Shown piece by piece: positions 5,944 to 14,057 of a stretch of 17,225 bases of DNA. Position numbers and translations under genes: made by a program. This stretch comes from an uncultured Lachnospiraceae bacterium (GTDB taxonomy: Bacteria; Bacillota; Clostridia; Lachnospirales; Lachnospiraceae), in NCBI GenBank assembly GCA_905236275.1, contig CAJOPI010000247.1, positions 1 through 17,225 on the forward strand, in the 5' to 3' direction. Numbering within the stretch: position 1 is the stretch's first letter; each line of letters starts with the position of its first letter. The notes under the pieces are model-generated. The model saw only the letters and a program-made list of their open reading frames with translations, was not told where the DNA came from and did not search any database.

Positions 5944-8364
5944 ATGATTTTAAATAAATGGAATGACAACTGGAAAAGCTGGAAGGGTGGAGATTCATTT
6001 TCACTTGTGTGGAACGTGCCTGAAAATGCTGTAGACGTAACGCTTCCTCATGACGCAATGAGGCTGGAAAAGCCTTATGCCGAAAGTCCCAATCAGGGTA
6101 ATACGGGCTTTGTTGACGGCGGAGTTTACTATTATGTGAAAAAATTCAAATATGAAAATGAATGGGAAGGCAAAGAGGTCATAGTAAGATTTGACGGAAT
6201 TTATGAGAAGGCTTCCATATATATAAATGAACAGCTTGCGGGGAGCTGCAATAACGGCTACAGCAGCTTTTACGTGAATATAACAGGATTCCTTGAAAGG
6301 GACAGAGAGAACGAGATAAGAGTGATCGCAAGAGCCGGTGCCATGCCGAATTCAAGATGGTATTCAGGCGCGGGTATTTACAGAGATGTCTATATAATGA
6401 CCGGCGATAAGCTTCATCTCGATACTGACGGTCTTAGAATAAAGACTGAGTCAGCGGATTCGGACAGTGCTTCGCTTCTTATAGATACGACTGTTAAAAA
6501 TATTACATCGGATAAAAGAAAGGGAATTGCGGAGATATCCATATATGACAGCGAAGAAAGACTTGTGGCAAAGGACAGTTATCCCGTAAACCTCATGCCT
6601 TTTGAAAAAAGAAATATCCGCAGAAGACTGACTGTAAAAAATCCCGGGCTCTGGTCTGATGAAAGCCCGAATCTTTATAAATCAGTCTGCAGGATAGAAG
6701 CTGCCGGAAGTGTGATTGACGAAACGGAGGAAGAATTTGGAATAAGAACTCTCAGTCTTGATAATGAAAAGGGTCTTCGGGTAAACGGCAAAAGCGTAAA
6801 GCTTCGCGGTGCCTGCGTTCATCATGACAGCGGTATTCTTGGCGCGGAGACCTATGAGGAAATACATTTAAGGCAGATAAGGATATTAAAGGAGGCGGGC
6901 TTTAATGCGGTCAGAATGTCGCATCAAAGTGCGGCACCGGCACTTTTAAAGGTTTGTGACAGGCTGGGTATTTATGTAATGGATGAGTTCAGCGATATGT
7001 GGACCCGTTCAAAGAGCGACTATGACTATGCGATGAATTTCCCGACGGAATGGGAGAAAGACCTCGCCCTTATGATAAATAAGGATTATAACCATCCTTC
7101 GGTAATAATCTATTCGATAGGCAATGAAATACCCGAGATAGGAACTGATGCCGGTTCAGAGCTTGCCTGCAGAATGAGTGAATTTGTAAGGGAAAACGAT
7201 GATACACGTTATATTACAGCCGGAATAAACGGTGTTTTTGCCGCAGGTGACAAGGTTGGTGAGATTGTCCATGACATATCGGATAAAATGCAGGCAGACG
7301 GCGAAATCGAGGGTAATGTAAATGATTTCATGTCGATAATGGACAGCCACATGGACGATATCGTAGTACATGACAGGATTTCCGAAAGGCTTGATAATGC
7401 CTGCACTGCACTTGATATTGCAGGCTACAATTATATGACTGCAAGGTACGAAAAGGATAAAAAGGAAAATCCCGAAAGGATAATTGTCGGTTCGGAAACC
7501 TATCCGCCTGAAATAGCAAGGAACTGGGAGCTGGTTGAAAAACTTCCTACGGTTATCGGAGATTTCACATGGACGGGCTGGGACTACATAGGTGAGGCAG
7601 GAGTCGGTGTTCCGGCTTATAAATTCGGTGAAGGAGGCTTTGGTGCCCAATTCCCCTGCAGGCTTGCCTATTGCGGTGATATCGATATAACAGGATTCAG
7701 ACGTCCTGCCTCGTATTTCAGAGAGATAGTGTTCGGGCTTAGGAAGGAGCCTTATATAGCTGTACAGAACCCTCTGCATTATGGGGAAAATATTATCAAG
7801 ACTCCATGGGTCATAAGTGATGCGGTATCCGGCTGGAACTGGAATGTTGATGAGGGAAGCAGCTGCATAATTGAAGTATATTCGGCGGGAGACGAGGTTG
7901 AGCTTCTTCAGGACGGGAAAAGTCTCGGAAGAAAAAAATCGGGAAAAAATGTCGGATATATAACAGAATTTGAAAGCTTATACCGGAAGGGAAGGCTCGA
8001 AGCCATAAGCTATGAAAGAGGCGAAGAAATCGGAAGGTTTACGCTTTCGTCCGCGGAAGAGGAATGTCATATTCAGACAAGGACAGAGAAATGCGGGGAT
8101 ATTTTCGTTGTTGATATTGAAATAGCGGATAGTGAGGGAAGAGTAAATATCGCGAGAAGCGAAAATCTCAGAGTGAAAGTGATTTCCGACGCGGAAATAA
8201 CCGCTTTCGGTTCGGCAGACCCTAAGTGCGTCGAGCTTTATAAAAATGACAGCGCGAGAACCTTTAACGGCAGAGCCCAGCTTATGCTTAAGGGAAGAAA
8301 AGGCGGAATAATCGAAATCAGCTCGGATAAGGGCTTAACTGAAAAAGTGATTTTGGTCGATTAA
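5944..8364 (+). CDS. Cytoplasmic GH2 beta-glycosidase (beta-galactosidase/beta-glucuronidase type)
   Basis: Retaining exo-glycosidase of 806 residues without a signal peptide, so it acts on imported oligosaccharide. The start is ATG 5944 with AAGGAG about 8 bases upstream. Domains in order: sugar-binding jellyroll (about 1-160; VTLPHDAM, SRWYSGAGIYRDV), Ig-like domain (about 165-275), TIM barrel (about 275-590), DUF4982-like domain (about 620-700; EVYSAGDEVELLQDGKSLGR) and a GH2 C-terminal Ig-like domain (about 715-806). The acid/base is E395 in IYSIGNE and the nucleophile is E518 in VGSETYPPE; WTGWDYIGE follows. The NxK pattern typical of beta-glucuronidases was not seen, so beta-galactosidase or a related activity is favoured. 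It is the first gene of the cluster; the symporter, a beta-PGM-like enzyme and GH78 follow. Family confident, sugar specificity open. Confidence 0.9.
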   Translation: MILNKWNDNWKSWKGGDSFSLVWNVPENAVDVTLPHDAMRLEKPYAESPNQGNTGFVDGGVYYYVKKFKYENEWEGKEVIVRFDGIYEKASIYINEQLAGSCNNGYSSFYVNITGFLERDRENEIRVIARAGAMPNSRWYSGAGIYRDVYIMTGDKLHLDTDGLRIKTESADSDSASLLIDTTVKNITSDKRKGIAEISIYDSEERLVAKDSYPVNLMPFEKRNIRRRLTVKNPGLWSDESPNLYKSVCRIEAAGSVIDETEEEFGIRTLSLDNEKGLRVNGKSVKLRGACVHHDSGILGAETYEEIHLRQIRILKEAGFNAVRMSHQSAAPALLKVCDRLGIYVMDEFSDMWTRSKSDYDYAMNFPTEWEKDLALMINKDYNHPSVIIYSIGNEIPEIGTDAGSELACRMSEFVRENDDTRYITAGINGVFAAGDKVGEIVHDISDKMQADGEIEGNVNDFMSIMDSHMDDIVVHDRISERLDNACTALDIAGYNYMTARYEKDKKENPERIIVGSETYPPEIARNWELVEKLPTVIGDFTWTGWDYIGEAGVGVPAYKFGEGGFGAQFPCRLAYCGDIDITGFRRPASYFREIVFGLRKEPYIAVQNPLHYGENIIKTPWVISDAVSGWNWNVDEGSSCIIEVYSAGDEVELLQDGKSLGRKKSGKNVGYITEFESLYRKGRLEAISYERGEEIGRFTLSSAEEECHIQTRTEKCGDIFVVDIEIADSEGRVNIARSENLRVKVISDAEITAFGSADPKCVELYKNDSARTFNGRAQLMLKGRKGGIIEISSDKGLTEKVILVD

Positions 8365-8394
8365 AAAATGTCGGATATATATAATGATTAAACA

Positions 8395-8403
8395 TGGTAT
8401 AAG
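8395..8403 (+). promoter_or_regulatory. Candidate extended -10 promoter upstream of the symporter gene
   Basis: TGG-TATAAG (8395-8403) is an extended -10 element in the 138-base gap after the GH2 gene. Another perfect TATAAT sits at 8380-8385. Neither has a good -35 box. No terminator was seen after the GH2 gene, so read-through plus an internal promoter is possible. Confidence 0.35.
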
Positions 8404-8447
8404 AGTTTACAAATGCTTAAAATACTAAAAAAGAGTAGTGGAGAATA

Positions 8448-8459
8448 ACGAGCGCTCGT
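8448..8459. promoter_or_regulatory. Perfect 12-base palindrome ACGAGCGCTCGT, candidate operator
   Basis: This perfect palindrome lies 44 bases before the symporter start. Its GAGCGCTC core is the same as the core of the symmetric lac operator, which suggests a LacI-family site, but the flanks differ. It does not match the catabolite (cre) consensus outside the central AGCGCT. The regulator is unknown. Confidence 0.4.
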
Positions 8460-8502
8460 AAAGATTTGCAACAGTAGGTTTGGTTACAAAACGGAGGGTA
8501 CA

Positions 8503-9915
8503 ATGGACGTGTCAGTTTCAAACGAATTAGAATACAAAAATGTCAGAACAGAAAAGAAAGAAGAAAAGAAGGAAGAAAAGGTAAGCAAGGCTTTTTCGTG
8601 GTTTCATGCAACATCGGTCTATGGAGGAGCAACTGTCATAGCAGCGGTTATAGCAAGCTATTTCTCACCCTATATGACGGATACGATGGGTATAACGGCT
8701 TCCTCGGCTTCACTCATCATGCTTATAGCTACGCTCTGGGATGCGATAAATGACCCGATAATGGGTGTCATTGCGGACAGGACACATACAAGATTTGGCA
8801 GATACAGGCCCTATTTCCTTGTGGCTCCGGTATTACTGACTATCTTCTCGGTTCTGCTCTGGCTTAATCCGAACTTTTCGCCGACAGGTAAATTTATCTG
8901 GGTTCTTCTGATATACATTGGTTACGGAATGACGGTTACCATGTATACCATGCCGCAGATGGCAGTTCTTCCGGCTGTGGTAAAAAGCAACGAGAAGAGA
9001 AATATGATCGTTACACTGAATGCTGCTGTATGTGCTGCGGCTTTCACGATTGGAAATACTTTTACAAACCAGATGACTTCATTCTTTAACGGACTTGGAT
9101 TCAGCAACGGTTATATACCGCTCATGCTTATCTGCGGTATCCTTTCAATGATTTCTTTCTGGGGACTTTTTGCAACAGCAAAGGAAAAGTATCTGCAGCC
9201 TGTTGAAAAAGGTGCCGGTATGAAGAACTTAAAGCTTGTGCTTAAGCATGTGGAGCTTTTCCCGAATATAATCGCGTGGATAATGGCATCAATAGGTTAC
9301 GGAATGATGTTCGCAACTTCCGTTTACTATATGATGTACTACTATGAAAGACCTGACCTTATTCCGGTATATATGGGAGTTATCTCTGTAGGTGCACTCG
9401 TATCGATGGTTGTATTGATGCCTATATTCCTTAAGGTTTTCAAGACAGGTCAGAAGGCACTTATGGCATCACAGATAATGTCGATGGTCTGCTACATAAT
9501 TCTCTTTTTCTTCGGAAAGACAAGCTTTACCTTACTCTGTGTACTGACCTTCATTTCGGCAGCAACGTCTTCGATGCAGAACGGACTTGTTAACGTACTT
9601 GTAAACGATGCGATTGATTATGTTCAGCTTAAAGAAGGAATTTCTGCAAACGGCATCATTTCCTCGGTAAAGGGCTTTGCACAGAAATGCGGAAATACCT
9701 TTACAAATTCAGGAATACTTTTTGCACTTTCCCTTTCTGGCTATGTTGCAAATGCGATAGGCCAGCAGAACGAAGCAACAATGATGACGCTTAATTTCCT
9801 GAAATTCGGAGCACCTTGTGTGACAGGTATCATTCTTATTATCAGTGTAATGTTTAACCCTGTTCATAAGTATGCCGCTGAAATCGAAGAAATGAAACGT
9901 AAGATGGGAGACTGA
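8503..9915 (+). CDS. GPH-family sugar:cation symporter (MelB/XynP/YicJ-like)
   Basis: Integral membrane transporter of 470 residues with about 12 hydrophobic segments, expected to bring glycosides into the cell with Na+ or H+. It starts at ATG 8503 with GGAGGG close upstream. The family signature is WDAINDPIMGVIADRTHT followed by RFGRYRPYFL. D80 and D84, with N83, correspond to the helix II cation site of MelB (D55/D59). The N terminus has a charged Lys/Glu-rich stretch (about residues 14-27) before the first helix, longer than in many relatives. The stop codon is followed after one base by the next gene, so the two are translationally linked. The context with GH2 and GH78 points to import of an oligosaccharide or plant glycoside. 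The substrate cannot be read from sequence. Confidence 0.9.
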   Translation: MDVSVSNELEYKNVRTEKKEEKKEEKVSKAFSWFHATSVYGGATVIAAVIASYFSPYMTDTMGITASSASLIMLIATLWDAINDPIMGVIADRTHTRFGRYRPYFLVAPVLLTIFSVLLWLNPNFSPTGKFIWVLLIYIGYGMTVTMYTMPQMAVLPAVVKSNEKRNMIVTLNAAVCAAAFTIGNTFTNQMTSFFNGLGFSNGYIPLMLICGILSMISFWGLFATAKEKYLQPVEKGAGMKNLKLVLKHVELFPNIIAWIMASIGYGMMFATSVYYMMYYYERPDLIPVYMGVISVGALVSMVVLMPIFLKVFKTGQKALMASQIMSMVCYIILFFFGKTSFTLLCVLTFISAATSSMQNGLVNVLVNDAIDYVQLKEGISANGIISSVKGFAQKCGNTFTNSGILFALSLSGYVANAIGQQNEATMMTLNFLKFGAPCVTGIILIISVMFNPVHKYAAEIEEMKRKMGD

Positions 9916-9916
9916 G

Positions 9917-10552
9917 ATGAAAGGCGTAATTTTTGACTTAGACGGAGTTTTGGTATTTACCGATAAATACCACTACAAGGCATGGAAATCCATAGCGGAC
10001 GAGCTTGGAATATATTTTGACGAAGAGATAAACAAAAGATTAAGGGGAGTCAGTCGTATGGACTCCCTTAATATAATACTTGAAAGGTATGAAGGCAGAC
10101 CTTTGGCGCAGGCTGAGAAGGATGAAATAGCCGAGAAAAAGAACAGTATTTACAGAGAATACTTAAAGACTATGACGGCAGATGATGTTACAATGGAAGT
10201 GAGAGAGACTTTGACTGACCTGAAGAAAAAGGGCTTAAAGCTTGCATTGGGTTCATCCAGCAAAAATGCCAAAATGATACTATCGCAGGTCGGGCTTGAA
10301 GCTTATCTTGATGCGGTATCTGACGGAACAAACATCACGAAGTCGAAGCCCTCTCCCGAGGTATTCTTAAAAGCTGCTGAATTTTTGGGCCTGTCTCCTG
10401 AGGACTGTGTTGTGGTCGAGGACGCTGAGGCAGGAATAGATGCAGCAAAGGCCGGCGGAATGACGGCAGCCGGAATAGGTGACGCCGCAGGTTACCAAAA
10501 GACGGATATAGTTTTGAAAAGGTTTTCTGACCTGAAGGAAAAGATTGCATAG
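9917..10552 (+). CDS. pgmB: Beta-phosphoglucomutase-like HAD enzyme
   Basis: Cytoplasmic HAD phosphotransferase of 211 residues. The family interconverts beta-D-glucose 1-phosphate and glucose 6-phosphate. Visible motifs: FDLDGVLVFTDKYHYKAWK, with nucleophile D7 and acid/base D9 plus the family-specific H-x-x-A-W-K; RGVSRMDSL in the helical cap; GSSSKNAK as motif 2; KPSPEVF as the motif 3 Lys; VVVEDAEAGIDAAKAGGM as motif 4. All expected catalytic residues are present. It starts one base after the symporter stop, and ATG follows TGAG tightly. These enzymes usually sit beside a disaccharide phosphorylase (GH65 or similar), but none is seen here; the neighbours are hydrolases. A related phosphosugar substrate is therefore possible. 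A strong hairpin lies inside the coding region at 10039-10072. Confidence 0.88.
   Translation: MKGVIFDLDGVLVFTDKYHYKAWKSIADELGIYFDEEINKRLRGVSRMDSLNIILERYEGRPLAQAEKDEIAEKKNSIYREYLKTMTADDVTMEVRETLTDLKKKGLKLALGSSSKNAKMILSQVGLEAYLDAVSDGTNITKSKPSPEVFLKAAEFLGLSPEDCVVVEDAEAGIDAAKAGGMTAAGIGDAAGYQKTDIVLKRFSDLKEKIA
10039..10072 (+). other. Strong hairpin inside the pgmB coding sequence
   Basis: ATTAAGGGGAGTC (10039-10051) pairs with GACTCCCTTAAT (10061-10072) across a 9-base loop, giving 12 base pairs with one bulged G. It encodes ordinary cap-domain residues (RLRGVSRMDSLN). No T-tract follows, so it is not an obvious terminator. Its role, if any, is unknown. Confidence 0.5.
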
Positions 10553-10571
10553 AAACAGGCAGGATAAAGAA

Positions 10572-13361
10572 ATGAAGATAAGCAGAACGAAGATAAACGG
10601 CATAGTTAATCCTGTAGGATATGATTTCAGAAAAATAATCGCTTCCTGGAATGTAGAGGAGACACAGGCTAAAGAGCAGAAAAGCGGAAGGCTTGAGGTT
10701 TCGAAGGACATGGATTTCAGGGAGATTATTTTTGAAAATGAGAAAGCCGACCTTGACTGCAGGGGTGAACTGATCGAAATTGAGCTTACTCCCTGTACGA
10801 GATATTTCTGGAGAGTCAGCATAACTGCGGACAATGGTGAAACAGCCGTATCTGATATTCAGTATTTCGAGAGCGGTAAAATGGACGAGCCATGGGTCGG
10901 AAAATGGATTGCTGCAGAGGAAAATGCTGATTATCATCCCATATTCAGAAAAGAGATATCGCTTAAGGCTGAACCGGTAAGGGCAAGACTGTATGTCAGC
11001 TGTCTCGGAGTTTTCGAAGCTTATCTTGATGGAAAAAAGATTGGGAATGAAATCCTTACACCCTATATAAATGACTATGAAACGGGTATGGAAATCATCA
11101 CCTTTGACCTTGACGGTCAGTTAAAAAGAGAAGGTAATTTAGAAATACATATTGCTAAAGGCTGGTATATGAGCAATTTCGGCCTTGAAGGCGGTCATAA
11201 TTTCGGGAATCGTATGGCTGCAATCGCGGAAGTAAAGGTTGAATATGCTGACGGTTCTGTTGAGACGATAGGAAGCGACAGCAGCTGGGGACTTTACAGA
11301 AGCGATGTTCTTGAATCAGGTATTTATTACGGAGAAGATCTTGACAGGACAAAGGGAATCGTAAGAAAAGGAAATGCTGCAGAGGTAGAGGCTGAAAGAA
11401 AGCTTCTCGACAGATACAGTATTCCTGTGCTTGTAAAGGAGGTTCTTCCGGCTAAAGAGATTATTCATACGCCTGCGGGTGAAACTGTGGTTGATTTCGG
11501 GCAGAACCATGCGGGTGTCATGGAATTTGATGCGGATTTTCCGGAGGGGACATTGATAATCATAGACTGCGGAGAAATTTTGCAGGAAGGAAATTTTTAT
11601 AACGGAAATTACCGCGAGGCAAGGTCAAGATTTGTCTATAAATCAGATGGAAGGAAGGAAACAGTACATCCGAGATTTACTTTCTTCGGCTACAGATATC
11701 TGCGTGTGCAGGGCTGGTCCGGAGAACTTACTTTGGATAAGATACGCTCAAACGTGCTTTATTCCGATATGGAGCGCACAGGCTATATAAATACAAGCAA
11801 TCCGAAGATAAACAGATTGTATGAGAACTGCATCTGGGGGCAGAAGTCGAACTTCCTTGATATGCCTACCGACTGTCCGCAGCGTAATGAGAGGCTGGGC
11901 TGGACGGGAGATGCGCAGGTCTTTTCGCAGACGGCAAGCTACAACATGGATACGAGGGCTTTTTACAGAAAGTTCCTGAGAGATTTGGGACTTGATGCAA
12001 AGCGCCATGAAGGGGCAGTGGCAAGCTTTTTGCCGAATACCGCACATAACCTTGCCGGTGTCGGTAGTATCTGGGCTGATGTGGGAACCTTCGTGCCTAA
12101 TGTCCTTTACAATACTTTTGGCTCGCTGGAGGATATCAGGGAGCATTATGAAATGATGAAGGGCTGGGTCGAGTACATGCATCGAAATGATGTCGAGCAT
12201 GGCGATAAGGGCACTTTCACCCTGCCCTTCCAGTTCGGAGACTGGCTTGGGCTTGACGGAATAACGGAAGAGAGCTTCAAGGGCGGAACGAACGATGATT
12301 ATCTTTCGGCTGTCTATTATTACCGCTCGACTGTTATCACCGCGGATATCGCAGGAAAGCTTGGGCTCAGTGAAGATAAGGAAAGGTATGAAAAGCTTGC
12401 TTCGAAGGTAAAGAAGGCTATCCTTTCGGAATATTTCTCTGCAACGGGCAGACTTGCCTGTGATACGCAGGCCGCCTATATAGTTGCGCTTGCTTTTGAT
12501 ATCTATGTTGACAGGGAGAAGCTTATAAATCAGTTCGTTGAGCGACTTAAAAAAGACTGCTACAGGATAAAGTGCGGCTTCGTAGGTGCACCCTTACTTT
12601 GCACAACGCTTGCGAAGTGCGGCAGAACTGACCTTGCCTATCATTTCCTCTTCAATGAAGGCTTTCCGAGCTGGCTATACAGCGTAAATCTTGGTGCAAC
12701 CACGATTTGGGAGAGGTGGAATTCCGTCTCGGAGGACGGAGTAATCTCGAAGCAGGGAATGAATTCGCTCAATCATTATTCCTATGGAACCATAGTACAG
12801 TTTTTCTATGAATATATAGGCGGATTGCGACCGCTTCAGGCAGGCTTTGGGAAAGCTCTGATAGCACCGGAGCCGTCAATGCGCTTCAGATTTTTTGAAA
12901 GCAGCATAATTACGGCAACGGGTAAATACAGTTCTGACTGGAAGATTGCTGAGAACGGTATTTTTACTCTTAAGGTTGAGGTTCCCTTTAATGCTTCTGC
13001 GGAGGTCAGACTTCCGAGGTTTAGCAGGGAAAAATTCAGCGCAAAGGGAATAAGTCTTTCGGATGTTTCGGAGAACGGTCATGCAGAGCTTAAAGCCGGA
13101 GTTTATGAAATATCCTATATGCCTTCAATAGATTACAGGTATATCTACAGTGCTGATACAAGACTCTCAGAGCTTGAAGGAGACGAAGAGGTGATGGCGC
13201 TCTTGAAGGAAGAACTTCCCGCAGCTTATGGCATTATCACAAGGCACGATAAGGAAAACGGGAATCTGACATTAGGCGAACTGCCGACGGTATTTTTCAT
13301 GGGCTTTACACCGAAAATGGTAAATCCGGTAATTGAAAAGATATACAAGAAATGTGTATAA
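10572..13361 (+). CDS. Cytoplasmic GH78 alpha-L-rhamnosidase
   Basis: Inverting exo-alpha-L-rhamnosidase of 929 residues without a signal peptide, removing terminal L-rhamnose from imported glycosides. ATG 10572 is preferred because AGGCAGG lies about 8 bases upstream; a TTG at 10545 would overlap pgmB. The N terminus has a fibronectin-like domain (to about 100), then rhamnosidase N-terminal jellyrolls (about 110-390; YVSCLGVFEAYLDGKKIG, NDYETGMEI, VDFGQNHAGV). The (alpha/alpha)6 barrel begins near 400. TDCPQRNERLGWTGDAQ carries the presumed general acid E440, and GATTIWERWNS carries the presumed base E714. A beta-domain follows, and a helical tail of about 75 residues (LSELEGDEEVMALLKEELP) closes the protein; similar tails occur on some other glycosidases. 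It is the last gene before the shared terminator. Together with GH2 it suggests breakdown of rhamnose-beta-glycoside substrates. Confidence 0.92.
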   Translation: MKISRTKINGIVNPVGYDFRKIIASWNVEETQAKEQKSGRLEVSKDMDFREIIFENEKADLDCRGELIEIELTPCTRYFWRVSITADNGETAVSDIQYFESGKMDEPWVGKWIAAEENADYHPIFRKEISLKAEPVRARLYVSCLGVFEAYLDGKKIGNEILTPYINDYETGMEIITFDLDGQLKREGNLEIHIAKGWYMSNFGLEGGHNFGNRMAAIAEVKVEYADGSVETIGSDSSWGLYRSDVLESGIYYGEDLDRTKGIVRKGNAAEVEAERKLLDRYSIPVLVKEVLPAKEIIHTPAGETVVDFGQNHAGVMEFDADFPEGTLIIIDCGEILQEGNFYNGNYREARSRFVYKSDGRKETVHPRFTFFGYRYLRVQGWSGELTLDKIRSNVLYSDMERTGYINTSNPKINRLYENCIWGQKSNFLDMPTDCPQRNERLGWTGDAQVFSQTASYNMDTRAFYRKFLRDLGLDAKRHEGAVASFLPNTAHNLAGVGSIWADVGTFVPNVLYNTFGSLEDIREHYEMMKGWVEYMHRNDVEHGDKGTFTLPFQFGDWLGLDGITEESFKGGTNDDYLSAVYYYRSTVITADIAGKLGLSEDKERYEKLASKVKKAILSEYFSATGRLACDTQAAYIVALAFDIYVDREKLINQFVERLKKDCYRIKCGFVGAPLLCTTLAKCGRTDLAYHFLFNEGFPSWLYSVNLGATTIWERWNSVSEDGVISKQGMNSLNHYSYGTIVQFFYEYIGGLRPLQAGFGKALIAPEPSMRFRFFESSIITATGKYSSDWKIAENGIFTLKVEVPFNASAEVRLPRFSREKFSAKGISLSDVSENGHAELKAGVYEISYMPSIDYRYIYSADTRLSELEGDEEVMALLKEELPAAYGIITRHDKENGNLTLGELPTVFFMGFTPKMVNPVIEKIYKKCV

Positions 13362-13373
13362 AGTTACAAAAGA

Positions 13374-13406
13374 GGCAGGGCTATAAATTCAGCCCTGCCG
13401 TTTTTT
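13374..13406. terminator. Shared bidirectional terminator between GH78 and rpe
   Basis: GGCAGGGCT (13374-13382) pairs perfectly with AGCCCTGCC (13391-13399) over an 8-base loop. On the plus strand it is followed by G and six T (13401-13406). On the minus strand it is followed by CTCTTTTGT. The rightward arm is also the end of the rpe coding sequence, so the two convergent operons use the same hairpin. Confidence 0.85.
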
Positions 13407-14057
13407 GAATAAGTCCATAAATGCTTTTGTGCTGCCGAAAATATCGTCGTTGTAGACTGCGGAGCCTGCAACGATAACATTTGCGCCGGCGTCAAGGACA
13501 ACATTGACATTATCGATTTTAATACCGCCGTCAACCTCGATATCCATATCGATTCCGGAATCCTCAAAAATTTTTCGTGCCATGCGTATCTTTTCGGTTG
13601 AGGATTCTATATAACCCTGACCTCCGAAGCCGGGTTCAACAGTCATTATAAGAAGCATATCGATTTTATCGATATAGGGGCTGATGACTTCGATGGGAGT
13701 AGCGGGTTTTACGGATAAACCGACTTTTTTCTTTTTGGAACGGATCAGGCGAATACATTCCTCCGGATTTTCCGTTGCTTCATAGTGAAAGGTTATGAGG
13801 TTCGCTCCGGCATCGGCAAATCTTTCAATGTAACGTTCAGGCTTGTCAATCATAAGATGAACGTCGAAAAAAAGATCTGAGGAAGGACGGATGCTTTTTA
13901 TTACCGGAAGTCCTAAGCTTATATTCGGTACGAAGGAACCGTCCATTACATCTATATGCGCATACTGCGCGCCGGCACGGGCGGTTTCACCCATGTCGGC
14001 TGCAAGATGCGAAAAGTCTGCCGAAAGTATTGACGGAGCAAAAATTATTTTATTCAT
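13389..14057 (-). CDS. rpe: Ribulose-phosphate 3-epimerase
   Basis: Cytoplasmic TIM-barrel enzyme of 222 residues, the usual size, interconverting D-ribulose 5-phosphate and D-xylulose 5-phosphate. Motifs visible: APSILSADF at the N terminus, HIDVMDGSFVPNIS with catalytic and metal-binding residues, FDVHLMI, MTVEPGFGGQ phosphate-binding loop, and EVDGGI. The start ATG (14057-14055) overlaps the stop of the transketolase C-subunit by 4 bases (ATGA), indicating coupled translation. It is the last gene of the leftward pentose operon, and its final codons lie in the terminator hairpin. The context suggests supply of ribulose-5-P for, or use of xylulose-5-P made by, the upstream epimerases. Confidence 0.95.
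   Translation of the reverse strand: MNKIIFAPSILSADFSHLAADMGETARAGAQYAHIDVMDGSFVPNISLGLPVIKSIRPSSDLFFDVHLMIDKPERYIERFADAGANLITFHYEATENPEECIRLIRSKKKKVGLSVKPATPIEVISPYIDKIDMLLIMTVEPGFGGQGYIESSTEKIRMARKIFEDSGIDMDIEVDGGIKIDNVNVVLDAGANVIVAGSAVYNDDIFGSTKAFMDLFKKRQG

Noticed and set aside
8448..8459. CcpA catabolite-responsive element
   Set aside because: Only the central AGCGCT fits; the outer positions of the cre consensus do not match, so a different LacI-family site is more likely.
8549..8585. Purine-rich AAGAAAAGAA repeats at the start of the symporter gene as a tandem repeat or phase-variable tract
   Set aside because: It encodes a plain Lys/Glu-rich cytoplasmic N terminus; the units are irregular and contain no long homopolymer or exact tandem unit.
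10545..10571. Upstream TTG start for the GH78 gene overlapping pgmB
   Set aside because: ATG 10572 has a better ribosome site and gives a normal family N terminus.
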